From Actinoplanes nipponensis (GTDB lineage Bacteria; Actinomycetota; Actinomycetes; Mycobacteriales; Micromonosporaceae), in the NCBI RefSeq assembly GCF_016862275.1, contig NZ_BOMQ01000047.1, forward strand, positions 1-64,000: a DNA stretch of 64,000 nucleotides, given 5' to 3'. Positions 42,638-50,919 of the stretch are shown in pieces; position 1 is the first letter of the stretch, and each line of letters begins with the position of its first letter. Below the pieces are notes generated by a model that ran no database searches, had not been told where the DNA came from, and saw only the letters and a list, made by a program, of their open reading frames with translations. Made by a program: the position numbers and the translations under genes.

Positions 42638-42655
42638 ACACCCGTTGCGCTACCG
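42638..42655 (+). promoter_or_regulatory. TcrA-box-like direct repeat upstream of cheA
   Basis: ACACCCG-TTGC-GCTACCG matches GCA(A/C)CCG-N4-GCA(A/C)CCG at 12 of 14 positions. It abuts the che -35 element and is oriented opposite to the operon, as at fliJ. Confidence 0.5.
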
Positions 42656-42663
42656 CCCCCGGC

Positions 42664-43362
42664 TCAGGTGTCACCACCCGGCCGCCGGTAGCGGTAACCG
42701 AAGCCGCGCACGGATTCGATCGGGGAATCCTCGGGATCCGTCCAGCCGAGCTTGCGGCGCAGCCGGAGCACCGCGAACTTGACCCGCTCCTGGCCGATGC
42801 CGGTCGGGTCGTCCCAGGCCTGGGTCAGCAGCTGGTTCGGGCTCAGCACCGCCCCGGCGTGCCGGACCAGCGCGTTCAGCAGCCGGAACTCCGTGGGGGT
42901 GAGGCGCTTCTCGTCGCCCTTGACGTAGACCCGGCGCTTGGTCGGGTCCAGGTGCACCAGGCCGTCGTCGTAGATCTGGCTGGCCCAGCTGTTCTGCGCC
43001 CCGGACGAGCGGCGCAGCAGCGCCTCCACCCGGGCGAGCAGCTCGTTGTTGGCGAACGGCTTGGTGAGGTAGTCGTCGGCGCCGCCGCGCAGCCCGCGGA
43101 CCTTCTCGGCCTCCTGGCCGTGTGCGGTCAGCACCAGCACGGGCACGTCCGAGACGTCCCGCAGGCGTTCGAGCACCTGCCAGCCGTCCATCTCCGGCAG
43201 GCCGACGTCGAGCACCACCAGGTCGGGGTGCTCGGCGTACGCCTCCTTCAGGCCGGTACGGCCGTCGCCGGCGTGCGCCACCTCGTAGCCCGCCCGGCTG
43301 AACAGCAGCCGCAGGGCCAGCGCGATGTCCGGGTCGTCCTCGACCACGAGCAGCCTGCTCAT
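42664..43362 (-). CDS. OmpR-family response regulator, candidate motility/sporulation activator
   Basis: DNA-binding response regulator of 232 residues. The receiver has Asp52 in LVVLDVGLPEMDGWQ, Asp9/Asp10, Thr in LVLTAHGQ and Lys in YLTKPFANN; the winged-helix domain shows KRLTPTEFRLLNALVRHAGA and SVRGFGYRYRRP. ATG at 43362. It lies directly upstream of cheA on the same strand and next to a TcrA-box-like repeat. By family and position it could correspond to TcrA, the global activator described in A. missouriensis; this is an inference from memory and should be checked by alignment. Confidence 0.9.
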   Translation of the reverse strand: MSRLLVVEDDPDIALALRLLFSRAGYEVAHAGDGRTGLKEAYAEHPDLVVLDVGLPEMDGWQVLERLRDVSDVPVLVLTAHGQEAEKVRGLRGGADDYLTKPFANNELLARVEALLRRSSGAQNSWASQIYDDGLVHLDPTKRRVYVKGDEKRLTPTEFRLLNALVRHAGAVLSPNQLLTQAWDDPTGIGQERVKFAVLRLRRKLGWTDPEDSPIESVRGFGYRYRRPGGDT

Positions 43363-43513
43363 GCTCTTATCACCGTGACCCCCCAACGCCTGCGTCGCCA
43401 GACGCGGCTGCCCGGCCGGCACGGCACGTGCCCGGCATCGGTCAGCGTCTTGCTTGCGCCCCCCGCGACCGCGGACGGCGAAGATGAAATGTCCAAAACC
43501 ACGATAGCGTGAC

Positions 43514-44299
43514 GTGTCGGTTCATATACGGAAAGTTATAGTTCAGCGTGCGCATCCGCCTCCGGGCCCGATCGGCGAGCAGCCGGTGAGCCCCGTACCC
43601 CCACCCGCGCCCCCGACGCTGTCGGGCGGCATGCTGCAACCCCGCTTCCTCACCGTCATCTCGCACGAGCTGCGGACGCCGCTGACCACCATCGCGTCGT
43701 TCACCGAGAGCCTGGACGCCGACGACCTCGCCCCGGCCGAGCGCTCGATCGCGCTGGCCGCGGTCCGCCGTAACACCGACCGGATGCTCACCCTTGTGGA
43801 GGACCTCATGTTGGTGACCCGGCTGCAGACCGGGGACCGGGAACTGCGACCCGAGCGGGTGGATCTCGGCGCGCTGATCCGCGAGGCCGTGGAGCTGCTG
43901 GCCAGCCACGAGCCGTACACGGCGGCGACCGTCCGGGCCGATCCGGGGCCGCCGCTGATCGCCGACGCCGGCCTGCTGCGGGACCTCTGCTACGCGGTGA
44001 TCGGCACGGTGGCCAGCGGGGCGGCCGACCGCTCGGCCACGGTCGACGCCGTGGCCGGCCCGGCCGGCTGGACGGTACGCGTGACCGCGCGGCAGGCCGA
44101 GCAGCTGACGGACGAGCACCTGATGGCCGGCATGCTCGCCACCCCGGAGCCCCCGCACCGGCGGCGCAGCACCGCCGTCTGGATGCTGCTGGCCGAGGCG
44201 ATCGCGGCCCGGCACGGCGGTTCGGTACGTCTGACCTTCGCCCCCGAAACGGGCGCGGGGGCCGAGATCGACCTTCCGCCGACCATCCCCCCAGATTGA
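43514..44299 (+). CDS. Histidine kinase-like protein with eroded ATPase domain
   Basis: Up to 261 residues, cytosolic, no membrane helix. The dimerisation/phosphoacceptor domain is intact (FLTVISHELRTPLTTIASFT). The C-terminal half is aligned only loosely with HATPase: the N-box asparagine is missing (LRDLCYAVIGTVASGA), there is no DxGxG motif, and the GxGLGL lid is replaced by RSTAVWMLLAEAIAARHGG. So it may not bind ATP. The start is uncertain: GTG at 43514 lies in an AT-rich, promoter-like stretch without a ribosome site, while GTG at 43586 would give 237 residues. It is divergent from the OmpR-type regulator. Confidence 0.8.
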   Translation: MSVHIRKVIVQRAHPPPGPIGEQPVSPVPPPAPPTLSGGMLQPRFLTVISHELRTPLTTIASFTESLDADDLAPAERSIALAAVRRNTDRMLTLVEDLMLVTRLQTGDRELRPERVDLGALIREAVELLASHEPYTAATVRADPGPPLIADAGLLRDLCYAVIGTVASGAADRSATVDAVAGPAGWTVRVTARQAEQLTDEHLMAGMLATPEPPHRRRSTAVWMLLAEAIAARHGGSVRLTFAPETGAGAEIDLPPTIPPD

Positions 44300-44415
44300 C
44301 ACGGACGTCCCAGTCATACGGTGGAAACGGCGAAAGAAGGGACGTACCGGAAAAAAGCCGGTCCGATAACGATGCCGGGCGAGAGGCGCCCGGCCGTGGA
44401 CCGGGAGGCAGCACC

Positions 44416-44937
44416 TTGTTGGATTCCGTACGTCGTCTCGCCCTTGTCGCGGCCGCACCGGCCGCCCTGCTCGGGCTGACCGCGGCGCCGGCGCCCGCCG
44501 TCGCCGCGCTCCCCGCGACCGCGACCGGCCCGGCGCTGACCGCGCCGCGGACCGAGCAGACGCTCGGCGCCGAGGTGGTCGCGCTGACCAACGAGGAGCG
44601 GGCACGCGCCGGATGCGACGCGCTCACCGTGGACGAGGAACTGAACGTCGCCTCCGTGCGGCAGAGCCACTACATGGCCGCCACCGGCGACTTCGGCCAC
44701 TTCGGCTGGCGCGGCTCGACGTTCCTGACCCGCTCGCGGGCGGCCGGGTACCAGGCCGTGGCCGCGGAGAACGTGGCCTACGGCTTCGCCAACTCGGCCG
44801 AGGTGATGGCCGCCTGGATGGCCAGCCCGCCGCACCGCCGCAACATCGTCAACTGCGACATCAAGTCGTTCGGCGCCGGCGTCCAGCAGGCCGTGAACGG
44901 CACGTACTACTGGACGCAGGTGTTCGGCTGGCGCTGA
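44416..44937 (+). CDS. Secreted CAP/SCP-domain protein
   Basis: 173 residues. The signal peptide (DSVRRLALVAAAPAALLGLT, ending PAVAA) is followed by a CAP domain: LTNEERARAGCDALTVDEEL, then GHFGWRGSTFLTRSRAAGYQ, AENVAYGF and MASPPHRRNIVNCDIKSFGA. These match the bacterial SCP-like (PR-1) group, which act outside the cell with unknown biochemistry. TTG at 44416 has GGGAGG seven bases upstream. Convergent with murB. Confidence 0.9.
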   Translation: MLDSVRRLALVAAAPAALLGLTAAPAPAVAALPATATGPALTAPRTEQTLGAEVVALTNEERARAGCDALTVDEELNVASVRQSHYMAATGDFGHFGWRGSTFLTRSRAAGYQAVAAENVAYGFANSAEVMAAWMASPPHRRNIVNCDIKSFGAGVQQAVNGTYYWTQVFGWR

Positions 44938-44946
44938 GCGCCGGGC

Positions 44947-46035
44947 TCAGAGCGCGCAGTTCACCAGGACCGGTTCGGGGTGCAGCACCACGCCGAACCG
45001 GTCCCGGACCCCGTTGCGGATCTCCCGGGCCAGGTCCAGCAGGGCGGCGGTGGTGCCGCTGCCCCGGTTGGTCAGCGCGAGCGTGTGCTTCGACGAGATG
45101 GCCACCCCGTCGGCGCCGCTGTACCCCTTGCCGAAGCCGGCCTTCTCGATCAGCCAGGCCGCCGGCACCTTGACCGTGCCGTTGGGGGCCGGCCAGCTCG
45201 GCGGCTCCCCGGCGTCGACCAGCCGGTCCTGCACCCCCGCCCACTCCTGGGCGGAGAGCACCGGGTTGGTGAAGAAGGAGCCCACCGAGCGGGTGTCCGG
45301 ATCCGCGGGGTCGAGCACCATGCCCTTGCCGGCCCGCAGCTTCAGCACGGTCTCGCGGACCCGGGCGGCGCTCACCCGCTCGCCGGCCGTCACACCCAGG
45401 CGCCCGGCGAGTTCGGCGTACCGGATCGGCGCCGACTCCGCGGTCTCCGGCAGCCGGAAGTCGACGTCGAGAACCAGCCAGCGGTCGCTGTGCTTGAAGA
45501 TGCTCGACCGGTAGGCGAAGCCGCACTCCGGCACCGACAGCACCCGCATGGTGTCCTCGTGCCGGTCGTAGACGTGCACCGCCTCGATGGTGTGCGCGAC
45601 CTCCTGGCCGTACGCGCCGACGTTCTGGATCGGGGTCGCGCCGGTCGAGCCCGGGATGCCGGACAGCGCCTCCAGCCCGGCCAGCCCCCGCTCGAGGGTG
45701 TGCGCGACGAGGTCGTCCCAGGGCTCGCCCGCGGCCACGCGCACCAGCACGCCGCGGTCGTCCTGCCCGACCACCCGGATGCCCCGGGTACGTAGCAGCA
45801 CCACGGTCCCCGGGTAGCCGTCGTCGCCGATGACGACGTTGCTGCCGCCGGCCAGGACCAGCACCGGTTGCCCCTTTCGGGCGGCACCCCGTACGGTTGA
45901 GACCGCTTCGTCCGGTTCGGCGGCCACGGTCAGCGTGCCGGCCGGGCCGCCGAGGCGTAGCGTCGTGTACGCCCCCAGCGAACTGGCACGCACAGCGGAT
46001 GCGTCTGTGGGTCGGTCAGCACTAACGTCAGGCAC
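44947..46035 (-). CDS. murB: UDP-N-acetylenolpyruvoylglucosamine reductase MurB
   Basis: FAD enzyme reducing UDP-GlcNAc-enolpyruvate to UDP-MurNAc in peptidoglycan synthesis. It has about 362 residues: TTLRLGGPAGTL, the FAD-binding LVLAGGSNVVIGDDGYPGTV, GIPGSTGATPIQNVGAYGQE with the catalytic Arg nearby (YRSSIFKHSDRW), the Ser of SVGSFFTNPV, and a C-terminal EKAGFGKGYSGADGVAISSK. This is type I MurB. Start taken as GTG at 46035; GTG at 46044 is also possible. Confidence 0.95.
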   Translation of the reverse strand: MPDVSADRPTDASAVRASSLGAYTTLRLGGPAGTLTVAAEPDEAVSTVRGAARKGQPVLVLAGGSNVVIGDDGYPGTVVLLRTRGIRVVGQDDRGVLVRVAAGEPWDDLVAHTLERGLAGLEALSGIPGSTGATPIQNVGAYGQEVAHTIEAVHVYDRHEDTMRVLSVPECGFAYRSSIFKHSDRWLVLDVDFRLPETAESAPIRYAELAGRLGVTAGERVSAARVRETVLKLRAGKGMVLDPADPDTRSVGSFFTNPVLSAQEWAGVQDRLVDAGEPPSWPAPNGTVKVPAAWLIEKAGFGKGYSGADGVAISSKHTLALTNRGSGTTAALLDLAREIRNGVRDRFGVVLHPEPVLVNCAL

Positions 46036-46101
46036 GACGTCCACCCTAGGCCGCGGGCCCGGGGTGGTGACCGGTGGACCTCCTCGAGCGGGAGAAGGCT
46101 G

Positions 46102-46863
46102 ATGAACAGGCTGCACGCGACGAAGGACTTCTGGCTGGCCGCGCTGCGCGCCGACGGGCCGGCCTTCCAGGACGCCGTCGCCGAGACGGGTCCGGACGCC
46201 GCCGTGCCCTCGTGTCCCGGCTGGACGGTCGCCGACCTCACCGAGCACCTGACCGTGCTGCTGCACTGGGTGCGGGAGCTGGCGCCGCGGGGCGTCGTCG
46301 ACAAGCCCGCCGACCGGGTCGTCCCCGAGCCGCGCCCGGCGTGGCCCGAGGCCCTCGACGGCCTGCGCCGGGAGATGACCGGCACCATCGAGACGCTCGA
46401 CGCGCTCGACCCCGACCTGCCCAGCTGGACCTGGCCGGCGCAGGCCCGCAAGGCCGGCTTCTGGCAGCGCCGGATGGCCCACGAGGTCTCCGTGCACCGC
46501 TGGGACGCCGAGTCCGCGGCCGGCCGGGGCACCCCGATCGAGACCAAGCTGGCCGCCGACGGGGTCAACGAGGTGCTGGACACCTGGCTGCCCGCGGGCC
46601 GCCGCAAGGGCCCGACCGACCTGCACGGCGTCGTGCACCTCACCGCCACCGACGCGAGTTACGAGTGGTTCGTCCGGCTCCGCGGCGCGGGCATCGCGCT
46701 GCTGGACACCGGCACCATCCTCGACAGCGACGATCACCACCCGCGGGCCGAGGCGCGCGGGACGGCGAGCGACCTGCTGCTCGCGCTGATGGGCCGGCTC
46801 GATCCCGGCAAACTGGCCATCACGGGCGATCGCCGCCTCTTCACCGCGTTGCAGGCCGGTTGA
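46102..46863 (+). CDS. Maleylpyruvate isomerase family mycothiol-dependent enzyme
   Basis: 253 residues of the DinB-like, mycothiol-dependent group common in actinobacteria. Typical: PSCPGWTVADLTEHLTVLLHW near the start and MAHEVSVHRWDAESAAG with the metal-binding His residues. A C-terminal domain contains LHGVVHLTATDASYEWFV. The substrate is unknown. Divergent from murB. Confidence 0.88.
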   Translation: MNRLHATKDFWLAALRADGPAFQDAVAETGPDAAVPSCPGWTVADLTEHLTVLLHWVRELAPRGVVDKPADRVVPEPRPAWPEALDGLRREMTGTIETLDALDPDLPSWTWPAQARKAGFWQRRMAHEVSVHRWDAESAAGRGTPIETKLAADGVNEVLDTWLPAGRRKGPTDLHGVVHLTATDASYEWFVRLRGAGIALLDTGTILDSDDHHPRAEARGTASDLLLALMGRLDPGKLAITGDRRLFTALQAG

Positions 46864-47043
46864 GGATCTCGTCCCCCGAACGGGACGCCGCAACTTCCGG
46901 ATGTCTCCCGGGAAGATGAATGGCTCTACGCTGTACCGGTTAAGGGCGATCGCTTACGGTCGCCCGTCACAGTCCCGCCGCTGATCAGACCGGTCGGCGC
47001 GGCCCGGTACGGCGGCGGCGGATCATGCAGGGAGCGGTGAAGG

Positions 47044-48471
47044 ATGACGGCAACCGTCTCGGTGGAATCGAGCGAGGATCCCCTGGCGTCAAGGGTGCGG
47101 TTCCCCGACGGCTTCGTCTGGGGCGCCGCGACGGCGGCGTACCAGATCGAGGGAGCGGTGAACGAGGGCGGCCGGGGCCCGTCCATCTGGGACACGTTCA
47201 GCCGTACGCCCGGGCGGGTCCACGCCGGGCACACCGGCGACGTGGCCTGCGATCACTACCACCGGTACGTCGAGGACGTCGCGCTGATGGCCGAGCTGGG
47301 CCTGGCCTCGTACCGGTACTCGATCGCGTGGCCGCGGATCCAGCCCGACGGCACCGGCCCGGTCAACCCGCGCGGGCTCGACTTCTACGACCGGCTGACC
47401 GACGAGCTGATCGGCCGGGGCATCGACCCGGTCGTCACGCTCTACCACTGGGACCTGCCCCAGGCGCTCGAGGACCGGGGCGGCTGGACGGTCCGGGAGA
47501 CGGCCGAGGCCTTCGCCGAGTACGCCCAGATCGTGCACGCCCGCCTCGGCGACCGGGTCCGCACCTGGACCACGCTGAACGAGCCGTGGTGCTCGGCGTA
47601 CCTGGGCTACGGCAACGGGGTGCACGCGCCCGGCGTGCAGGACCCGGCGGCCGCCTTCAAGGCCGTGCACCACCTGCTGCTGGGCCACGGGCTGGCCGCC
47701 CGGGCACTGCGCTCGGCCGGCGCGCAGAGCGTCAGCATCACGCTGAACCCGACCGCGGTCGCGCCGCTCGACCCGGCCAACCCGGCCGACGTCGACGCCG
47801 CCCGGATCGTCGACGGGGTGGGCAACCGGATCTTCCTCGAGCCGCTGCTGCGGGGCGCGTACCCGGACGACGTCCGCGAGATCATGGCCCGGTTCACGGA
47901 CCTGGCGCACATCCGCGACGGCGACGAGGCGATCATCAACGCCCCGATCGACGTGCTCGGGATTAACTACTACACGCCCACGTACGTGTCGGCCAAGCCC
48001 GGACAGCCCGCCTCCCCGGAGACGCCGGGCAGCGAGGGCATCGCCTTCCGCAAGCCGGTCGGCCCGATCACCGACATCGGCTGGCAGATCGAGCCGGCCG
48101 CGCTCACCCGGCTGCTGAAGCGCCTCCACGACGACTACGGCGTACCGATGATGATCACGGAGAACGGCGCCGCGTACCCGCACGGCCCCTCGCCGGAGGA
48201 CGGCCAGGTGCACGACACCGAGCGGGTGGCGTACTTCGACTCGCATCTGCGGGCGTGCCTCGACGCCATTTCCCACGGCGTTGACCTTCGGGGATACTTC
48301 GCGTGGTCGTTGATGGACAACTTCGAATGGGCCGAGGGGTACGCCAAGCGGTTCGGCATCGTGCACGTGGACTACACCACGCAGCGCCGGATGCCCAAGG
48401 ACAGCGCGCGGTGGTATCAGGAGGTGATCCGGCACAACGGTCTGACGGACCAGGGCCGGATCGGGGAGTGA
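47044..48471 (+). CDS. Beta-glucosidase, glycoside hydrolase family 1
   Basis: Retaining beta-glycosidase. The 475-residue protein has the GH1 start RFPDGFVWGAATAAYQIEGA, acid/base Glu180 in TLNEPW and nucleophile Glu373 in MITENGAAYPHGP, and the C-terminal YFAWSLMDNFEWAEGYAKRF. No signal peptide, so it acts on imported oligosaccharides, probably cellobiose. The LacI-type regulator follows five bases after the stop, suggesting local control. Confidence 0.95.
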   Translation: MTATVSVESSEDPLASRVRFPDGFVWGAATAAYQIEGAVNEGGRGPSIWDTFSRTPGRVHAGHTGDVACDHYHRYVEDVALMAELGLASYRYSIAWPRIQPDGTGPVNPRGLDFYDRLTDELIGRGIDPVVTLYHWDLPQALEDRGGWTVRETAEAFAEYAQIVHARLGDRVRTWTTLNEPWCSAYLGYGNGVHAPGVQDPAAAFKAVHHLLLGHGLAARALRSAGAQSVSITLNPTAVAPLDPANPADVDAARIVDGVGNRIFLEPLLRGAYPDDVREIMARFTDLAHIRDGDEAIINAPIDVLGINYYTPTYVSAKPGQPASPETPGSEGIAFRKPVGPITDIGWQIEPAALTRLLKRLHDDYGVPMMITENGAAYPHGPSPEDGQVHDTERVAYFDSHLRACLDAISHGVDLRGYFAWSLMDNFEWAEGYAKRFGIVHVDYTTQRRMPKDSARWYQEVIRHNGLTDQGRIGE

Positions 48472-48475
48472 GCTG

Positions 48476-49492
48476 ATGGTGACGCGGGAGCGACCCACCC
48501 TCGAGGCAGTGGCGAGGCGCGCCGGCGTCTCGAGGGCGACCGTCTCCCGCGTCGTCAACGGGTCGACCACGGTCGCCGTGGCGATCCGCGAAGCGGTGCA
48601 CCAGGCCGTCGCCGAGCTGGGTTACGTGCCCAACCAGGCCGCCCGCAGCCTGGTCACCCAGCGGACCGAGTCGATCGCGCTGATCCTGCCGGAGACCGCC
48701 AACCGGGTCTTCTCCGACGACCTGTTCTTCCCGGCGGTGATCCGCGGGGTGAGCATGGAGCTGGAGGCCGCCGACAAGCAGCTGGTGCTGATGATGGCGG
48801 GCTCCGCGGCCAGCCACGACCGGGTCGAGCGGTACGCCATGGCCGGGCACGTCGACGGCGTCATGTTCGCCTCGATGCACGGCGCCGACCCGCTGCCCGG
48901 CACGCTGGCCCGGCTCGGCATCCCGGTGGTGTGCAGCGGCCGCCCGATGACCCCGGCCGAGCTGCCGGTGCCCTACGTCGACGTGGACCACGTCGGCGGC
49001 GTGGGCCAGGCGGTCCGGCACCTGATCGGCACCGGACACCGGCGGATCGCCACGATCGCCGGCCCGCAGGACATGATCGCCGGCATCGACCGGCTCACCG
49101 GCTACCGGGACGCGCTGCGCGCCGCCGGCCTGACCGAGCACGTGGCCTTCGGGGACTTCACCCGCGACTCCGGGCTGCGCGCGATGCGCCGGCTGCTCGC
49201 CGACGACCCGCAACTGGACGCCGTGTTCGTGGCCTCGGACATGATGGCGCACGGCGCCCTGCAGGCGCTGAAGGACGCCGGCCGGCGGGTGCCGGCGGAC
49301 GTCGCGGTGGTCGGCTTCGACGACTTCGAGATCAGCCGGCTCAGCGACCCGCCGCTGACCACGGTGCGGCAGCCGATCGTGGACATGGGCCGCACCATGG
49401 CCCGGCAGATGCTCGGCCTGGTCAACGACAAGCACGACGTCCCGGACGCCGTGGTGCTCCCCACCGAGCTGGTGGTCCGCGCCTCCGCCTGA
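48476..49492 (+). CDS. LacI-family transcriptional regulator
   Basis: 338 residues: an N-terminal helix-turn-helix (LEAVARRAGVSRATVSRVVN), the hinge VPNQAARSLVTQRTESIALI, and a periplasmic-binding-protein-like sensor domain with the C-terminal VVGFDDFEISRLSDPPLTTV. Probably controls the beta-glucosidase gene directly upstream in response to a sugar. I see an eight-base GCGATCGC palindrome near 46950 before that gene but cannot say it is the operator. Confidence 0.92.
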   Translation: MVTRERPTLEAVARRAGVSRATVSRVVNGSTTVAVAIREAVHQAVAELGYVPNQAARSLVTQRTESIALILPETANRVFSDDLFFPAVIRGVSMELEAADKQLVLMMAGSAASHDRVERYAMAGHVDGVMFASMHGADPLPGTLARLGIPVVCSGRPMTPAELPVPYVDVDHVGGVGQAVRHLIGTGHRRIATIAGPQDMIAGIDRLTGYRDALRAAGLTEHVAFGDFTRDSGLRAMRRLLADDPQLDAVFVASDMMAHGALQALKDAGRRVPADVAVVGFDDFEISRLSDPPLTTVRQPIVDMGRTMARQMLGLVNDKHDVPDAVVLPTELVVRASA

Positions 49493-49501
49493 GCGCCGCG
49501 C

Positions 49502-50311
49502 TCAGCTGTCGATCGGCAGGCCCAGCACCTTGCGGGAGAGCAGCGTGCCCCCGGCGACCGCGGCCGGCATCAGCAGCACCGCGCCGAGCGGGATCAGGAA
49601 GCAGGCGAAGACGGCCACGCCGAAGCCCAGCGCCATCGGACGGTCGCCCCGCAGGGCCGCCCGGCGGTCGCGCAGCCGCCGGCCGCGCCGCTGGAACGGC
49701 ACCCCGGTGAGCTCCACCGCGAGCAGCCAGCCGCCGACCGCGCCGCCGACGACCGGCACGACCGTCTGGCCCACCACCGGGATGAAGCCGGCCAGGAACA
49801 GCGGGATGCCGAAGAGCACGGACAGGCCGATCAGGCGCAGCGAGTCCACCAGGCTGCGGGCCAGGGACCGGCCCAGCGAGACCTCGACCTCGTCCGGCAC
49901 GCCGCCGTGGCGGGCCTCGACCAGACCGGAGATCTTCTCGTAGAACGGGTCGCCGATCAGCAGCGTCACCGCGGTGAAGGTCAGCACGCCGATGAGCCCG
50001 CTGAGCCCGATCAGGGCGGCGCCGGCGACGACCCGGATCAGGTCGCGGGCGAAGGCCGACCAGTCGTCGGCGAACCAGGTGACCCCGGCGGACAGGTCGG
50101 AGATGAAGACGATCAGGGTGATCAGCAGGGCGGCGTACAGCACGCCGGAGATCACCGCCGGGAGCAGCCCGAGACCGAGCATCCGGGGGTTGCGCAGGAC
50201 CAGCCCCAGCCCGCGGCCGAGCAGCCCGGCGCCGGTGGCGAAGCGGCGTGCGGCCCCGCCGGTCGCCGCGGCGCCCCGGCCGGCCACGGACCGCAGGTGA
50301 GTGTCATCCAC
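49502..50311 (-). CDS. EI24/CysZ-type membrane protein
   Basis: 269 residues with about five membrane helices: NPRMLGLGLLPAVISGVLYA, LIVFISDLSAGVTWFADDW, AALIGLSGLIGVLTFTAVTL and the conserved FIPVVGQTVVPVVGGAVGGW. This matches the EI24 family (CysZ/YedZ-like), which has been proposed to carry sulfate in some bacteria; function here is not established. Convergent with the LacI gene. Confidence 0.85.
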   Translation of the reverse strand: MDDTHLRSVAGRGAAATGGAARRFATGAGLLGRGLGLVLRNPRMLGLGLLPAVISGVLYAALLITLIVFISDLSAGVTWFADDWSAFARDLIRVVAGAALIGLSGLIGVLTFTAVTLLIGDPFYEKISGLVEARHGGVPDEVEVSLGRSLARSLVDSLRLIGLSVLFGIPLFLAGFIPVVGQTVVPVVGGAVGGWLLAVELTGVPFQRRGRRLRDRRAALRGDRPMALGFGVAVFACFLIPLGAVLLMPAAVAGGTLLSRKVLGLPIDS

Positions 50312-50322
50312 GGTTCGGGAGC

Positions 50323-50769
50323 TTAGGACCTCCGGAACAGCCGGTGCCCGCCGAGGCCGGGACCGTCCGGTTCGGCGCTGGCCGACGGCGCGGTCGCCGA
50401 CGGGCTGGGCGGCGTGGTGGCGATCGAGGTGGGCGTCGGTACGGGCGGCTGCGTCAGGGTGGCAACCGGCGAGCTGGAGGTCGCGGTGACCGCCGGCGCG
50501 GCGCTGGTGGAGGCCCGGGTGGGCGCGGGCGCACTGGGCAGCGACGCCTCCACCGCCACCGGCTCGGGCTCCCGCGGCGACCAGTCCAGCACCGGCGCCG
50601 TGGTGGCGGTGGCCCGCGGTGGGGCGGCGCCGATGCCGCCGGCCCCGGCGGGAGCGCTCACCGGCGGTGGCGCTGGGGCCGGCGCGCCGATGGTCCAGCC
50701 GACGGTGACGGCGAAGGGCAGGCCGAGGGCGACAACGCCGAGAAAGATCGATCTGGGGGAGAACCGCAC
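50323..50769 (-). CDS. Unknown exported or anchored protein with Pro/Ala/Thr-rich tail
   Basis: 148 residues: a single N-terminal hydrophobic segment (SIFLGVVALGLPFAVTVGWT) followed by a low-complexity Pro/Ala/Ser/Thr region to the end, closing with GLGGHRLFRRS. The tail is probably unstructured and outside the membrane. GTG start. No family recognised; the frame is supported by the clear signal-anchor and by the absence of a better frame, though low complexity keeps confidence moderate. Confidence 0.6.
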   Translation of the reverse strand: MRFSPRSIFLGVVALGLPFAVTVGWTIGAPAPAPPPVSAPAGAGGIGAAPPRATATTAPVLDWSPREPEPVAVEASLPSAPAPTRASTSAAPAVTATSSSPVATLTQPPVPTPTSIATTPPSPSATAPSASAEPDGPGLGGHRLFRRS

Positions 50770-50919
50770 ATCCTGAACACCGGATCCGGGCCCGAAAAGT
50801 TACGGCGTCGCCCGATTCGCCGGAACTCCTGGCCGTCTCACCGCTTGATCAGCCGAGACCCGGCCCGGTACTGTCCATCGGCTCGCATCGAATGCGAACA
50901 CTTTTCCACGGGGAGAGAA

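Noticed and set aside
44935..44949. TGAGC-GCCGG-GCTCA as a terminator between the CAP gene and murB
   Set aside because: The stem has only five pairs and includes both stop codons; too weak to call.
46894..46915. Hairpin after the mycothiol-type enzyme gene
   Set aside because: CTTCC/GGAAG with mismatched centre and no T-run; pairing is too imperfect to report as a terminator.
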